Below, in pieces: positions 50,479-59,326 of a stretch of 64,000 nucleotides of DNA; the first letter of the stretch is position 1; each line of letters starts with the position of its first letter. The position numbers and the translations under genes were made by a program. The stretch comes from Clostridia bacterium (GTDB lineage Bacteria > Bacillota > Clostridia > Oscillospirales > CAG-272), in NCBI GenBank assembly GCA_017463865.1, contig JAFTOI010000035.1, forward strand, positions 1 to 64,000, in the 5' to 3' direction. The notes under the pieces were generated by a model. The model was not told where the DNA came from. It ran no database searches and worked only from the letters and a program-made list of their open reading frames with translations.

Positions 50479-51465
50479 ATGAAAGCCATTCTCGTCAACC
50501 CCATCGACAATTCCCTCAGCTGGAGCGACGTCCCCGATCCCATCGTCGGCGCGGAGGACGTGCTCGTCGAGATCCACTACGCCGCCCTCAACCGCGCCGA
50601 CCTCATGCAGCGCGCCGGCGACTACCCGCCGCCCCCCGGCTGCCCCGACTGGATGGGCCTCGAGGTCGCCGGCTACATCCGCGAGATGGGCCCCGTCGCC
50701 CGCGAAAAGTCGTCCGTCCGGCGCGGCGACGCCGTCTGCGCCCTGCTGGGCGGCGGCGGCTATGCCGAGTACGTCAACGTCAAGTACGACATGCTCATGC
50801 CCGTCCCCGCAGGCGTGTCCCTCTGCGAGGCGGCGGCCATGCCCGAGGCCTTCTGCACGGCCTATCTCAACCTTTTCCGCGAAGCGGGCGCCAAGCCGGG
50901 CGAAACGCTGCTGATGCCGGCCGGCGCGAGCGGGCTCGCGTCTGTGACCATCCCCATGGCGAAGGCCTTCGGCCTGCGCGTCATCACCACGGTGCGCACC
51001 GCGGCGCAGGCCGAGGCCATCGCACCGCTGGGGGCTGACATCGTGGTCAACACAAGCGGGGAAAACCTGCTCAACGTGCTGAAGGCCCAGCTCGAGGCCG
51101 GCACGCCGGTCGACATTGCCATCGACTGCCTCGGCGGCAGTACGGTCGGCGATGCCATGCCCTATCTGGCGCGCGGCGCGCGCTGGGTGATGATCGCCGC
51201 GCTGGCCGGGATGAAGACCGAGGTCGACCTCAAGACAGTCTACGTCCGCAACGTCCGCCTGATCGGCAGTACACTGCGCTCGCGCGCCCCCGAATACAAG
51301 GCGGCGCTGATCGCTGACCTGGTCAAGATCGTCTGGCCGATGGTGGAAGCAGGCAAGGTCCGCCCGACCATCTACCGCGTTCTGCCCATCACCGAGGCGG
51401 AGGCGGCACACGACATCCTCGCACGCGGCGGCCACAACGGCAAGGTCGTGCTGCAAATCAGATAA
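50479..51465 (+). CDS. Zinc-independent MDR, quinone oxidoreductase-like
   Basis: A 328-residue medium-chain reductase of the NADPH:quinone-oxidoreductase (PIG3/QOR) type. The N-terminal NRADLMQRAGDYPPPPG and cofactor fold GASGLASVTIPMAKAFG are typical. The zinc ligands are absent. It probably reduces an enone or quinone, or a sugar-derived double bond. AGAGG precedes the ATG. It is in the six-gene operon and is separated from its neighbours by a repeat and a short gap; the downstream gene follows by 12 bases. Confidence 0.88.
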   Translation: MKAILVNPIDNSLSWSDVPDPIVGAEDVLVEIHYAALNRADLMQRAGDYPPPPGCPDWMGLEVAGYIREMGPVAREKSSVRRGDAVCALLGGGGYAEYVNVKYDMLMPVPAGVSLCEAAAMPEAFCTAYLNLFREAGAKPGETLLMPAGASGLASVTIPMAKAFGLRVITTVRTAAQAEAIAPLGADIVVNTSGENLLNVLKAQLEAGTPVDIAIDCLGGSTVGDAMPYLARGARWVMIAALAGMKTEVDLKTVYVRNVRLIGSTLRSRAPEYKAALIADLVKIVWPMVEAGKVRPTIYRVLPITEAEAAHDILARGGHNGKVVLQIR

Positions 51466-51477
51466 GGAGGCATCACC

Positions 51478-52500
51478 ATGCAAAACAAACAGATCATCTT
51501 CACCGCCCCCGGCGTCGCCGAGCTGCTCGACAACGAGATCAAAGCCCCCGGCGCGGGGGAAGTCCTCGTCGAGACCGTCTACTCCACCATCAGCGCCGGC
51601 ACCGAGCGTGCCAACCTCGCCGGCGACCCGAACGTCAGCACCTCCCGCCGCTCGGTCGGCCGCCCCGTCACCTTCCCCCGCACGCTCGGCTACTGCTCGT
51701 CGGCCATCGTCCGCGAGGTAGGCGAGGGCGTGACGAAGGTCAAGCCCGGCGACCGCGTCGCCGTCTCGTGGGGCAAGCACAGCCGCTATCAGGTGCGGGG
51801 CGAGGTCGACATCCACCCCCTGCCCGAGGGCATCACCATGCGCGACGCGGCCCTCGGCCTGATCGCCACCTTCCCGATGGCGGCCATCCGCAAGTGCCGT
51901 CTCGAGATGGGTGAGTCAGCCATCGTCATGGGTCAGGGCATCCTCGGCCAGCTGGCCGTGCAGCTGCTGCGCGCGGCCGGTGCGGTGCCGGTCATCGCCG
52001 CCGACCCGGTCGAGGCCAAGCGCGAGATGGCGCTGGCACTGGGCGCTGACTATGCCCTCGACCCCTTCGCCGACGATTTTGCCGACCGCGTCCGCGCCAT
52101 CACCGGCGGCGGCGTGAAGGTGGCCATCGAGGTCACCGGCAACGGGAAGGCACTCGATCAGGTGCTCGACTGCATGGCCCGCTTCGGCCGCGTGGCGCTG
52201 CTGGGCTGCACGCGCGACTCCAACTTCACCATCGACTACTACCGCAAGGTGCACGGTCCCGGCATCACCATGGTCGGCGCGCACACCATGGCCCGCCCCA
52301 GCCACGAATCGTCCCCCGGCTGGTGGACGACGGCCGACGACATGCAGGCCGTCTTTGCACTGGCGGCAGGCGGCCGCATCCGCCTCGAATCCATGGTCGA
52401 GGAGACCCACTCCCCGGCCGAGGCGACCGAGATCTACGCCCGCCTGATGCGGGAAAAGGCCTTCCCCGTCGTGCAGTTTGACTGGGGATTGATCAAATAA
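51478..52500 (+). CDS. Medium-chain dehydrogenase, ADH-like
   Basis: A 340-residue MDR with TISAGTERANL near the N-terminus, LGYCSSAIVREVGEGVTKVKPGDRVAVSWGKHS and cofactor motif GQGILGQLAVQLLRAAGA. The classic zinc ligands are not obvious, so it may be a zinc-free or atypical member that oxidises an alcohol or sugar. AAGGAGG precedes the ATG. It is directly behind the QOR-like gene. Confidence 0.82.
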   Translation: MQNKQIIFTAPGVAELLDNEIKAPGAGEVLVETVYSTISAGTERANLAGDPNVSTSRRSVGRPVTFPRTLGYCSSAIVREVGEGVTKVKPGDRVAVSWGKHSRYQVRGEVDIHPLPEGITMRDAALGLIATFPMAAIRKCRLEMGESAIVMGQGILGQLAVQLLRAAGAVPVIAADPVEAKREMALALGADYALDPFADDFADRVRAITGGGVKVAIEVTGNGKALDQVLDCMARFGRVALLGCTRDSNFTIDYYRKVHGPGITMVGAHTMARPSHESSPGWWTTADDMQAVFALAAGGRIRLESMVEETHSPAEATEIYARLMREKAFPVVQFDWGLIK

Positions 52501-52517
52501 TCATACAGCAAAGCAGT

Positions 52518-52563
52518 GAACTCCCTCCGTCGCTTCGCGACAGCTCCCTCGGAGAGGGGGCCT
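52518..52563. repeat. CCCTC-type intergenic repeat
   Basis: GAACTCCCTCCGTCGCTTCG, then CGACAGCTCCCTCGGAGAGGGGGCC. Internal short dyads (CGTCGCTTCGCGACA and CTCCCTCGGAGAGG) would fold. It is related to 44836-44855 and perhaps 20535-20605. It lies between the ADH-like and Gfo/Idh genes. Confidence 0.7.
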
Positions 52564-52593
52564 TAATGTTACATGTCAAAAGGAGCCCACACC

Positions 52594-53604
52594 ATGAAAA
52601 AAATCCGCATCGCGCAAGTCGGCACGGCGCACGACCACGCCGGCGTCACCTACGCCAGCCTGCGCCGCCTGACCGACGACTTCGACGTCGTCGGCATCGC
52701 CGAGCCCATCGCTGAACATACCGCAAATCTGCAGAAGAAATTCTACCTTGACACCCCTACCTATACCGTCGACGAGCTGCTGGCCATGGACGACCTCGAC
52801 GCCGTCGCCATCGAGACCGACGAGGAATACGCCACCGAATATGCCCAGCTGTTCGCCGATCGGGGCGTGGCCGTCCACCTCGACAAGCCCGGCTCCCACG
52901 GTCTCGAGCGCTTCACGCACCTGGTCGGGACCCTGCGCGCGAAAAATCTCCCCCTGCACATGGGATACATGTACCGTTACAATCCCCTCGTCATCCGTGC
53001 CTTCGACGAAGTCGCGGCTGGCCACCTCGGCGAGATCATCGCCGTCGAGGCACAGATGAGCGTCAACCACCCCGACGCCAAGCGGGCGTGGCTGGGCAAA
53101 TACCCGGGCGGGATGATGTACTTCCTCGGCTGCCACCTCGTCGACCTGATCTACCGCCTGCAGGGCGAGCCCGACGAGGTACTCCCCATGAACACCCGCA
53201 CCGGGCGGGGCGGCGTGACCAGTGAGGACTACGGCTTCGTGGCCTTTAAGTACCCACACGGCGTCTCATTCGCCAAGGCCCACTCGGGCGAGTACAACGG
53301 CTTCGAGCGCCGCCAGCTGGTCATCATCGGCACAAAGGGCACCATCGAACTCAAGCCCCTCGAGAAAAAGGCCGAGGGCGGGCAGATCACCCTCGGCGCG
53401 TACACACACACCGGCAACGAGGGCAACATCTGGCGGGACAGCGCGGAGCGCTGGGAGACCGCGCCCTACGACCGCTACGACGCCATGATGCGCGAATTCG
53501 CCCAGCTCTGCCGGGGCGAGATCACTATGGCCGACCGCCCGTGGGGCTATGACTACGAAATCGCGCTGTTCAGACTCGTCATGCGCGCCTGCGGTGCCGA
53601 GTGA
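52594..53604 (+). CDS. Gfo/Idh/MocA family oxidoreductase
   Basis: A 336-residue NAD(P)-dependent sugar or inositol dehydrogenase-like protein. An N-terminal Rossmann fold (IRIAQVGTAHDHAG) precedes VHLDKPGSHG, which corresponds to the family's E-K-P catalytic Lys with Asp in place of Glu. GGMMYFLGCHLVDLIYRLQG (His) is as in the family. The start at 52594 is chosen for the AAAGGAG site. Probable substrates are inositols, keto-sugars or glycosides; 3-keto-glycoside chemistry is a general capability of the family. It is the fifth gene of the operon. Confidence 0.88.
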   Translation: MKKIRIAQVGTAHDHAGVTYASLRRLTDDFDVVGIAEPIAEHTANLQKKFYLDTPTYTVDELLAMDDLDAVAIETDEEYATEYAQLFADRGVAVHLDKPGSHGLERFTHLVGTLRAKNLPLHMGYMYRYNPLVIRAFDEVAAGHLGEIIAVEAQMSVNHPDAKRAWLGKYPGGMMYFLGCHLVDLIYRLQGEPDEVLPMNTRTGRGGVTSEDYGFVAFKYPHGVSFAKAHSGEYNGFERRQLVIIGTKGTIELKPLEKKAEGGQITLGAYTHTGNEGNIWRDSAERWETAPYDRYDAMMREFAQLCRGEITMADRPWGYDYEIALFRLVMRACGAE

Positions 53605-53612
53605 GGTGAAAA

Positions 53613-54083
53613 ATGAAGCAAATCCGCATCATGTTCGTCTGCCACGGCAACATCTGCCGCAGCCCCACCGCCGAATTCGTCCTGCGGGACATGGTCCGCC
53701 GCGCGGGGCTTGACGACCGCTTCACCATCGCCTCCAGCGCAACCAGCGCCGAGGAGATCCGGGGCGGCATCGGCAAGACGGTCTATCCCCCGGCCGCCGC
53801 CGAGCTGCGCCGCCACGGCATCGACTGCACGGGCAAGCGCGCCGTCCAGCTGCGGGCGGACGACTACGATCAATACGACCTCTTCATCGGCATGGACAGC
53901 GCGAATCTGCGCAACATGTACCGCATCCTCGCCGGCGACCCCGAGGGCAAGATCCGCCGGCTGATGGACTACACCGACCGGGGCGGCGACGTGGCCGACC
54001 CGTGGTACAGCGAGCGGTTCGATGTCGCCTACCGCGATATCGAGGACGGCTGCGCAGGCCTGCTGCGAACGCTGACAAAGTAA
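53613..54083 (+). CDS. Low molecular weight protein-tyrosine phosphatase
   Basis: A 156-residue LMW-PTP. The active-site P-loop is CHGNICRS (Cys10, Arg16) and the general acid Asp is in DVADPWY. The usual size is about 150 residues. It removes phosphate from tyrosine or from sugar or metabolite phosphates. It starts 8 bases after the Gfo/Idh stop, ending the operon at a strong terminator. Its role here is unclear; regulation of a kinase or a metabolite phosphatase are options. Confidence 0.92.
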   Translation: MKQIRIMFVCHGNICRSPTAEFVLRDMVRRAGLDDRFTIASSATSAEEIRGGIGKTVYPPAAAELRRHGIDCTGKRAVQLRADDYDQYDLFIGMDSANLRNMYRILAGDPEGKIRRLMDYTDRGGDVADPWYSERFDVAYRDIEDGCAGLLRTLTK

Positions 54084-54117
54084 AAAAGGTTGGAGGCCAT
54101 CGGTCTCCAACCTTTTT
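54083..54117. terminator. Terminator of the six-gene operon
   Basis: AAAAAGGTTGGAG, loop, CTCCAACCTTTTT. The stem begins at the phosphatase stop codon, has T-runs on both sides, and serves the convergent DUF4838 gene as well. Confidence 0.88.
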
Positions 54118-54139
54118 GGTTTCTCCAGGCTCCTCCCCC

Positions 54140-56065
54140 TTACTTAAAGATCCGCTTCAGCGCCGTCGCGGCCATGAAGTGATCGTGATACCGCTCCAGC
54201 TCGTACTCATAGCGGCCAAACGCGTTGCTGAAGGCCGTGTAAGCCTCGAGAGCCTCGGCCGTCTTGCCCTCCGCCAGCAGCGCCAGCGGCTCGCAGATAC
54301 CCTTGCAGTACTCGCCATGCCGCAGCAGCAGCTTGGCCGTGACCGTCTGCACACGGTAGGGATGGCTGAGGCTCAGCTTTTCGGCAAACCCATCCACGAT
54401 CGCCGGAATGCCGCGCAGATCGGCCGCGTGCGCGGGAGCGTAGCGCTTGCCCCGCTCGGGATCGGCCGAGCGCTCGCCCTCCATCCAGGCGAAGTCGAAT
54501 GCCGCACTCAGCCGCTCGAGGTAAGCGACAACCTCGCGCCAGCCCTCGCCGACAGCGTGCGAGAAGTAGTCCTCGACCAGCGCATCGAACTCGACAGTCG
54601 GATCAAACAGCGTCCCGGCATAGATATACCACAAAAATCCGCAGGGGAAGAAGGCACGCTGCGAGCCGTCCTCGATCAGGCCGCCGTGGCCGTGGTGGTG
54701 GTAGCCGCGGATGTCGCCGTGAATGACCCGCGCCAGCGCCATACAGCCGGGATCGTAGGCCTGATGCAGCCAGAAGTGATACTCATAGACCAGCGTCGGG
54801 CAGTCGGCGAATTTGCGCCAGTTCTTGGCGTGGACAAGGTACTCGCCGATGCTGGGGCGGTGGTTCTTGTTGAGCACAAAGGGCGTGACCTCGACGTCCG
54901 AGAGGTCGGTCGGCACCGAGGTGACGTAACTGCGCGAGATGGGCGCAACCAGCATCGAGAAGCGGTCGGAATTGCGCAGGTGCTCGGTGGTCGGCTCCCA
55001 GGTGGTGTCGGTGTAGCAGATAAAGACAATGCGGGTAGCGAGGCCGGCGGCAGTCAGCGCCTCGTCGATCTCGCCCATGAGCATCATATACCAGTCAGAC
55101 GGCGTCTTCGCGCGGCAGGCGTCACATTCGCAGTGGTTGTTCGACGCATCGGCCAGCCAGACGTGGAGATAGTCCACATTCCGTGCGCGGTCGGCATAAT
55201 CGGCAATGTAGTTGGCCACGCGGCGGCGGGCATCGGGGTTGGACATGCAGAAATTGGTGTTCAGCGCGACGCCGCGGAAGAGCTCGCGCCTGCCGTCCAG
55301 CTGAGCTACATACTGGCGCACATCTTCGGGAATGGCATTGACATCGTCGGTCGCCACCCAGCCGTCAGCCGAGCGAATGCCGAAGGGCTCGGCCGTCCAG
55401 CCATGACCCATGTCGTGGAACTGCAGGCCGCGCAGGGCGATCTCGGCCTCGCACTGCCGCTTCCACTGCATAATCATGTCGTCCGTCACCGGCTCAGGCG
55501 CACGGTTGGGGTTGTATTTGTGGTTGTAGTAGCTGTCATAGTAACAGCGGGGGTTGTCGAACTCGAGCATGTAGACGTTCATGCCCAGCTTAGGGGTAAA
55601 ATCAATGGTCTCGAGCATAGCCTGCTGGCTCTCGGCCCCCTCGTTGCACTGGCCGCGATACCGACAGCCAGCCATCTGATGGAAGGAAACCGGCTTCACC
55701 TCGGCCACAGGGATAAACTCACCATCGACACCGGGATAGAGCCACCGGCACCCGTTCTCGCGGAGATAGCGGTAAACGGCCTGCAGCACACTGCGCGGGT
55801 TGCTGCCCGCGATGATGCCCCCCATCGCGTCGGTGTCGATGTGGAGGATGTCGTCAAGCCCGACATTGTCAGCCTCGTCGGTGGACAGGCCAAAGTCGGC
55901 CATCACACCGAGGCGGAAGGTCACAAGCCCCGCCTCCGCCGCACCCTCGCGCAGGACAGCGATCTCACCGCAGCGCGGCATCATCATGCGGAGGTACTTT
56001 TTGAGCTCGCCCGCCGCGAAATCGACGGTCTGGTGGTCAGTGGTCTTGATAATCTGGTATCGCAT
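54140..56065 (-). CDS. DUF4838 domain protein, alpha-glucuronidase-like
   Basis: A 641-residue cytoplasmic protein. An N-terminal segment (residues 1-110) resembles the beta-domain of alpha-glucuronidases or hexosaminidases (ending GCRWLYPGVDG). A DUF4838 domain (about 190-530) follows, with VDYLHVWLADASNNHCECDACR and FICYTDTTWEPTTEH, and a C-terminal helical domain. This set occurs in bacterial carbohydrate-use loci; its enzyme activity is not established. GGAGA-type site near the ATG. It is preceded by the large palindromic element at 56112. Confidence 0.8.
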   Translation of the reverse strand: MRYQIIKTTDHQTVDFAAGELKKYLRMMMPRCGEIAVLREGAAEAGLVTFRLGVMADFGLSTDEADNVGLDDILHIDTDAMGGIIAGSNPRSVLQAVYRYLRENGCRWLYPGVDGEFIPVAEVKPVSFHQMAGCRYRGQCNEGAESQQAMLETIDFTPKLGMNVYMLEFDNPRCYYDSYYNHKYNPNRAPEPVTDDMIMQWKRQCEAEIALRGLQFHDMGHGWTAEPFGIRSADGWVATDDVNAIPEDVRQYVAQLDGRRELFRGVALNTNFCMSNPDARRRVANYIADYADRARNVDYLHVWLADASNNHCECDACRAKTPSDWYMMLMGEIDEALTAAGLATRIVFICYTDTTWEPTTEHLRNSDRFSMLVAPISRSYVTSVPTDLSDVEVTPFVLNKNHRPSIGEYLVHAKNWRKFADCPTLVYEYHFWLHQAYDPGCMALARVIHGDIRGYHHHGHGGLIEDGSQRAFFPCGFLWYIYAGTLFDPTVEFDALVEDYFSHAVGEGWREVVAYLERLSAAFDFAWMEGERSADPERGKRYAPAHAADLRGIPAIVDGFAEKLSLSHPYRVQTVTAKLLLRHGEYCKGICEPLALLAEGKTAEALEAYTAFSNAFGRYEYELERYHDHFMAATALKRIFK

Positions 56066-56111
56066 GGTGGGTCTCCTTTCGTTATCGAAGATGATTTTCG
56101 TTGCAGCGCTG

Positions 56112-56360
56112 TTTTCCGCGCTCCCGCGCGCAAAGGGCGGGGAGGGACCATCTCAAACGCCGAAGTTTCCTCCCCGCCCTCTTCCTGCCTGGCGGCAGGA
56201 ATTCACCCACCCCACCTCCTTGGCTGTGGTCTCGCTACCCCCTCCCAGGGTAGCTCCCCCTCGGGGCGCAGCCGGCCAGCCAAGGAGAGGGTGGTGCCGG
56301 AGGGGGGAACTTCGGCGTTTGAGATGATCCCCCCTCCGGCTCGCGCGGGAGCGCGAAACG
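56112..56360. repeat. Large palindromic intergenic element, full copy
   Basis: About 249 bases with mirror halves: TTTTCCGCGCTCCCGCGCG, ACCATCTCAAACGCCGAAGTT and CCTCCTTGGCT at the left; AGCCAAGGAG, AACTTCGGCGTTTGAGATG and CGCGCGGGAGCGCGAAA at the right. The centre is a variable GC-rich insert. It lies between the G1P dehydrogenase and DUF4838 genes and has no credible gene of its own. Related to 36319-36560 and 24325-24403. Confidence 0.85.
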
Positions 56361-56379
56361 GTTTGCGGAAACGCAAAAC

Positions 56380-57660
56380 TCACATATACTCTACCACATC
56401 AATCCCCGCCATCGGCAGCAGGCGCGTCAAGAGGATCCGCGTCTTCATAAACGGATGCCAGCGCAGCCCGGCCTCGAGCAGCTCGGGCGTGACATTCACC
56501 TCGGCGATCTCGGTCGCGCACCCGGCGCGGCGCATCAGATCGTACAGCCGGTCAGCGTCAGGCAGCGTCTCGAGCGCCATGCGCCGGATCTCGGGCCACG
56601 CGGCACGCAGCTTCTCGGGCGGGATAGCGTCAGTCAGGGCAATGGCATTGATGCGGTCGACCTCGGCATGCTGCGCCGGGTCGAAAGCGGCGTGGACAGC
56701 CTCGACCGTGATGGGGTCGGCGGTCGGCTCGATCGTCTCCACCCGCTCGGCAATATTGCGGTAGACACGGGTCATGATGAGACTGGCCACCCCCACCTTT
56801 TTGCCGTGGAAATCAGGCCAGATGCCCCGCATGATCTTGTAGCACTCCCAATAGTGAGACATGGCGTGCTCAGCCCCCGATGCTGGCCGCGACGACGCCG
56901 CCAGCTTCATGCACAGCCCAGACAGCACCAGCGACTCCATGATCGCCCCCGCCGCCTCCTCGTCGCAGAGGGGCACGCGGTCGGCCAGCGAGAGCATCTT
57001 CTCTACCGCCTCCAGCATCAGATCGGCCACCGCAGGGCAGTAAGGCTTCTCATCGACCAGCAGCCGCGCCACCTTCCAGTCGAAGATGCCGAGGTACTTG
57101 GCCACCATGTCGCCGAAGCCCGCCGCCTTCAGCTCGACCGGCGCGGCGGCAAGAATGGCGGTGTCGGCGAGGATGACGTCAGGCTGCACACCCGGCCAGC
57201 TGGTCTTGAAGTTGTTGTCGATGATGGGCGCAAGGTCGGCGGCGAAGCCGTCCATCGAGGGAGCCGTCGCGAAGATGGCGAAGGGCTTCGCCTGCGTCTT
57301 CGCCGCGACGCGGCAGATGTCGTTGAGCGAGCCGGTGCCGACCGACAGAATGGCATCAACATCGCCGCAGAGTGCCTCAACCTCGCGGACACGGTCAGCG
57401 TCAGCGCAGAGCAGATTGGGGTAGGTCAGCCGCTTGAGGCTGAAGCCGGCGGCAGTCAGCGCGGGAAACAGCGGAGCCGCAGCCGCCGTGGTGTTGGCGT
57501 CGGCCACCACCAGCAGACGCTGGCCGAAGCCGTTTTCGCGCAGGATCTCACCCACGCGCCCGGCCACGCCGTGGCCGATCTCGACGGCGCGCATGGCAAA
57601 GGTATGTACCTCGCCGCAGGGGCAGTTTTCAAGGCGTTTCAGAATCGCTTGCAGGTTCAT
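56380..57660 (-). CDS. sn-glycerol-1-phosphate dehydrogenase (EgsA/AraM-like)
   Basis: A 426-residue metal-dependent dehydrogenase of the iron/glycerol-dehydrogenase family. The NAD site is VGTGSLND (107-114), and the metal ligands are Asp184 (GFGDMVAKY), His265 (SGAEHAMSHY) and His285 (DFHGKKVG). It reduces dihydroxyacetone phosphate to sn-glycerol-1-phosphate, known from Archaea and Bacillus AraM. In Bacillus, araM sits in the arabinose operon, so sugar-locus placement has a precedent. AGAGGAGC precedes the ATG. The downstream prenyl-transferase partner is not seen here. Confidence 0.87.
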   Translation of the reverse strand: MNLQAILKRLENCPCGEVHTFAMRAVEIGHGVAGRVGEILRENGFGQRLLVVADANTTAAAAPLFPALTAAGFSLKRLTYPNLLCADADRVREVEALCGDVDAILSVGTGSLNDICRVAAKTQAKPFAIFATAPSMDGFAADLAPIIDNNFKTSWPGVQPDVILADTAILAAAPVELKAAGFGDMVAKYLGIFDWKVARLLVDEKPYCPAVADLMLEAVEKMLSLADRVPLCDEEAAGAIMESLVLSGLCMKLAASSRPASGAEHAMSHYWECYKIMRGIWPDFHGKKVGVASLIMTRVYRNIAERVETIEPTADPITVEAVHAAFDPAQHAEVDRINAIALTDAIPPEKLRAAWPEIRRMALETLPDADRLYDLMRRAGCATEIAEVNVTPELLEAGLRWHPFMKTRILLTRLLPMAGIDVVEYM

Positions 57661-57674
57661 GGTATGCTCCTCTC

Positions 57675-59153
57675 TCAGTCGACCGTGACGCCCATGCTGG
57701 CATAGACATTTTCAAGCGTCTTGTCGGCGGCCTTCTTGGTCTTGGCAATGATGGTCGAGAACTGGTTCTGACCGTTCTTGAAAGCGGTCGAGATGGCGTT
57801 GGTCATGGCCGAATCGTCGAGCTTGATGAGGTAAGAAATCGAGTTTTTGATGATATCCAGCATCTCCAGCGACTCGGCGTCGCGGGTGGTCTTGCCCTTG
57901 ACCGCCTTCTCGAAGTAGGCGTAGGTGACCGACTCCTCTCCATTGTAGTAGGGGCTGGAGTAATAGGCCATCGCCTCGAGGATGGTGCCAGTGCGCTCCT
58001 GATCGACGTGGAGCGGGATCATCAGCGTGTGCGGCTGCGGGCAGACGCACCAGTAGTCGGCCTGGTTCTCATCGTACTTGGGCAGGGGCAGGATGCCGAA
58101 GTCGGTGTCCATCGCGCGCAGCTGGGTGGCGGCGTAGAGCGTCCAGGTCAGGAAGAGCGAGCGGTTCTCCATGAAGGTCGTGATGCTGTCCTTGGGCGGG
58201 TAGTAGGTGAAATCGTCGGTGTTGAAGACGGCCAGCAGCTTCTCGGCCACATCGAGGAAGCGATCCTCGTAGCAGTAGAAGTAGGGGATGCCGTTCGAGC
58301 CCTGCTGCATGATCTCCGACTCGGAGGCGGTCAGAAACGCCTCGTACAGCTGGCCGGGGTTGGCGAAGGCCGTCATGCCGTAACGGTCGTACTCGTTCAT
58401 CACCTGATTGCCATCAAGGTCGGAGACGGCCTGCAGGCCCATCTCACGCAGCTTGTCCAACGTCCATTTGCCGTCGCGGACGAGCTGATACGGATCCTCC
58501 AGCTGCAGATCGGTGAAGAGCTGCTTGTTGAAGTACAGGCCGCGGCTGTTGTCGAGGTGAGTGATGAGGAAGTCGGACAGCGCGTACCAGAGCTTGCCGT
58601 CGATGGACAGCTTCTCCTGCGCGTTCTGATCCCACCAGGGCATCGAGAGGTCGATGTTCGGCATCTCGTTGAAGTCGAGGACGAGGTTCTCGTTGAAGAA
58701 ACCGCGCGTGCCGGCCAGATCGACGGTCATCAGGTCAAACGAGGTGTCGGCAGCCTGCAGGAAGGTCTTGGCCTTGGCCTGCGTGATGTCGAGGTCGACA
58801 ATGTCGATGCCCAGCTTTTCCTCGACGGTGACGGTGCGCTTGTAAATGGCGTCGTTAAGGACGTCGCCGGTCGCCTCGGTGGGGGCGATGGCGTTGGTGG
58901 TGTACTTGGTCGCGTTGTGGAAGCCGTTGGCGATGTTGAAAACATAACCGCCGAAGTTGGTGCCCTCGGGGATGTTGGCCGTCAGCTTGGTCTCCTCGGG
59001 CACGGTGGTGCCGGCAGGAGCCGCCGTGGTCACGGCAGGTGCCGCAGTGGTGTCAGTGCCGCCGTCCGACGCACCGCCGCAGGCGATGAGCGTCGAGGAC
59101 AGGGTCAGTGCAGCCAGCCATGCAGCCAGCCGCCGGGTGTGGGATCGGTTCAT
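57675..59153 (-). CDS. Extracellular solute-binding lipoprotein (ABC type), orphan
   Basis: A 492-residue lipoprotein with lipobox LIAC (Cys25) and a Thr/Ala/Pro-rich linker (about 33-58). It shares MPWWDQ, PKYDENQ and the pre-RYG loop with the other orphan binding proteins. The loop here is DLDGNQVMNEYD (245-256), with EF-hand ligand positions filled by Asp and Asn. No permease or ATPase is present. The G1P dehydrogenase gene follows by 14 bases and is co-transcribed. AGGTAT-type site precedes the ATG. Confidence 0.85.
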   Translation of the reverse strand: MNRSHTRRLAAWLAALTLSSTLIACGGASDGGTDTTAAPAVTTAAPAGTTVPEETKLTANIPEGTNFGGYVFNIANGFHNATKYTTNAIAPTEATGDVLNDAIYKRTVTVEEKLGIDIVDLDITQAKAKTFLQAADTSFDLMTVDLAGTRGFFNENLVLDFNEMPNIDLSMPWWDQNAQEKLSIDGKLWYALSDFLITHLDNSRGLYFNKQLFTDLQLEDPYQLVRDGKWTLDKLREMGLQAVSDLDGNQVMNEYDRYGMTAFANPGQLYEAFLTASESEIMQQGSNGIPYFYCYEDRFLDVAEKLLAVFNTDDFTYYPPKDSITTFMENRSLFLTWTLYAATQLRAMDTDFGILPLPKYDENQADYWCVCPQPHTLMIPLHVDQERTGTILEAMAYYSSPYYNGEESVTYAYFEKAVKGKTTRDAESLEMLDIIKNSISYLIKLDDSAMTNAISTAFKNGQNQFSTIIAKTKKAADKTLENVYASMGVTVD

Positions 59154-59296
59154 GAACGGAATACCTCCAATTTAAGATTGGATATAGTATACACGATATT
59201 CGTTCACAATTGGTTAATACAATCTTCGCAAGCTGTAAATATATTATGATTTTCGTTCTGTTTATAACGAGTTTCTATCCATTTTCACAAAATACT

Positions 59297-59317
59297 TTCA
59301 GCTGAAAATATTTTCAG
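59297..59317. promoter_or_regulatory. Overlapping palindromes near Gfo/Idh end
   Basis: TTTCAGCTGAAA and CTGAAAATATTTTCAG overlap. They lie downstream of the Gfo/Idh gene stop (59327) and upstream of the lipoprotein promoter. They may act as a weak terminator of the former or as an operator for the latter. Confidence 0.4.
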
Positions 59318-59326
59318 AAAATCCAC

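Noticed and set aside
54002..56764. Open frame of 920 codons on the plus strand
   Set aside because: It lies antisense to the DUF4838 gene and beyond, has no ribosome site or family motif, and shows the low-complexity composition expected in the complementary frame of GC-rich coding sequence.
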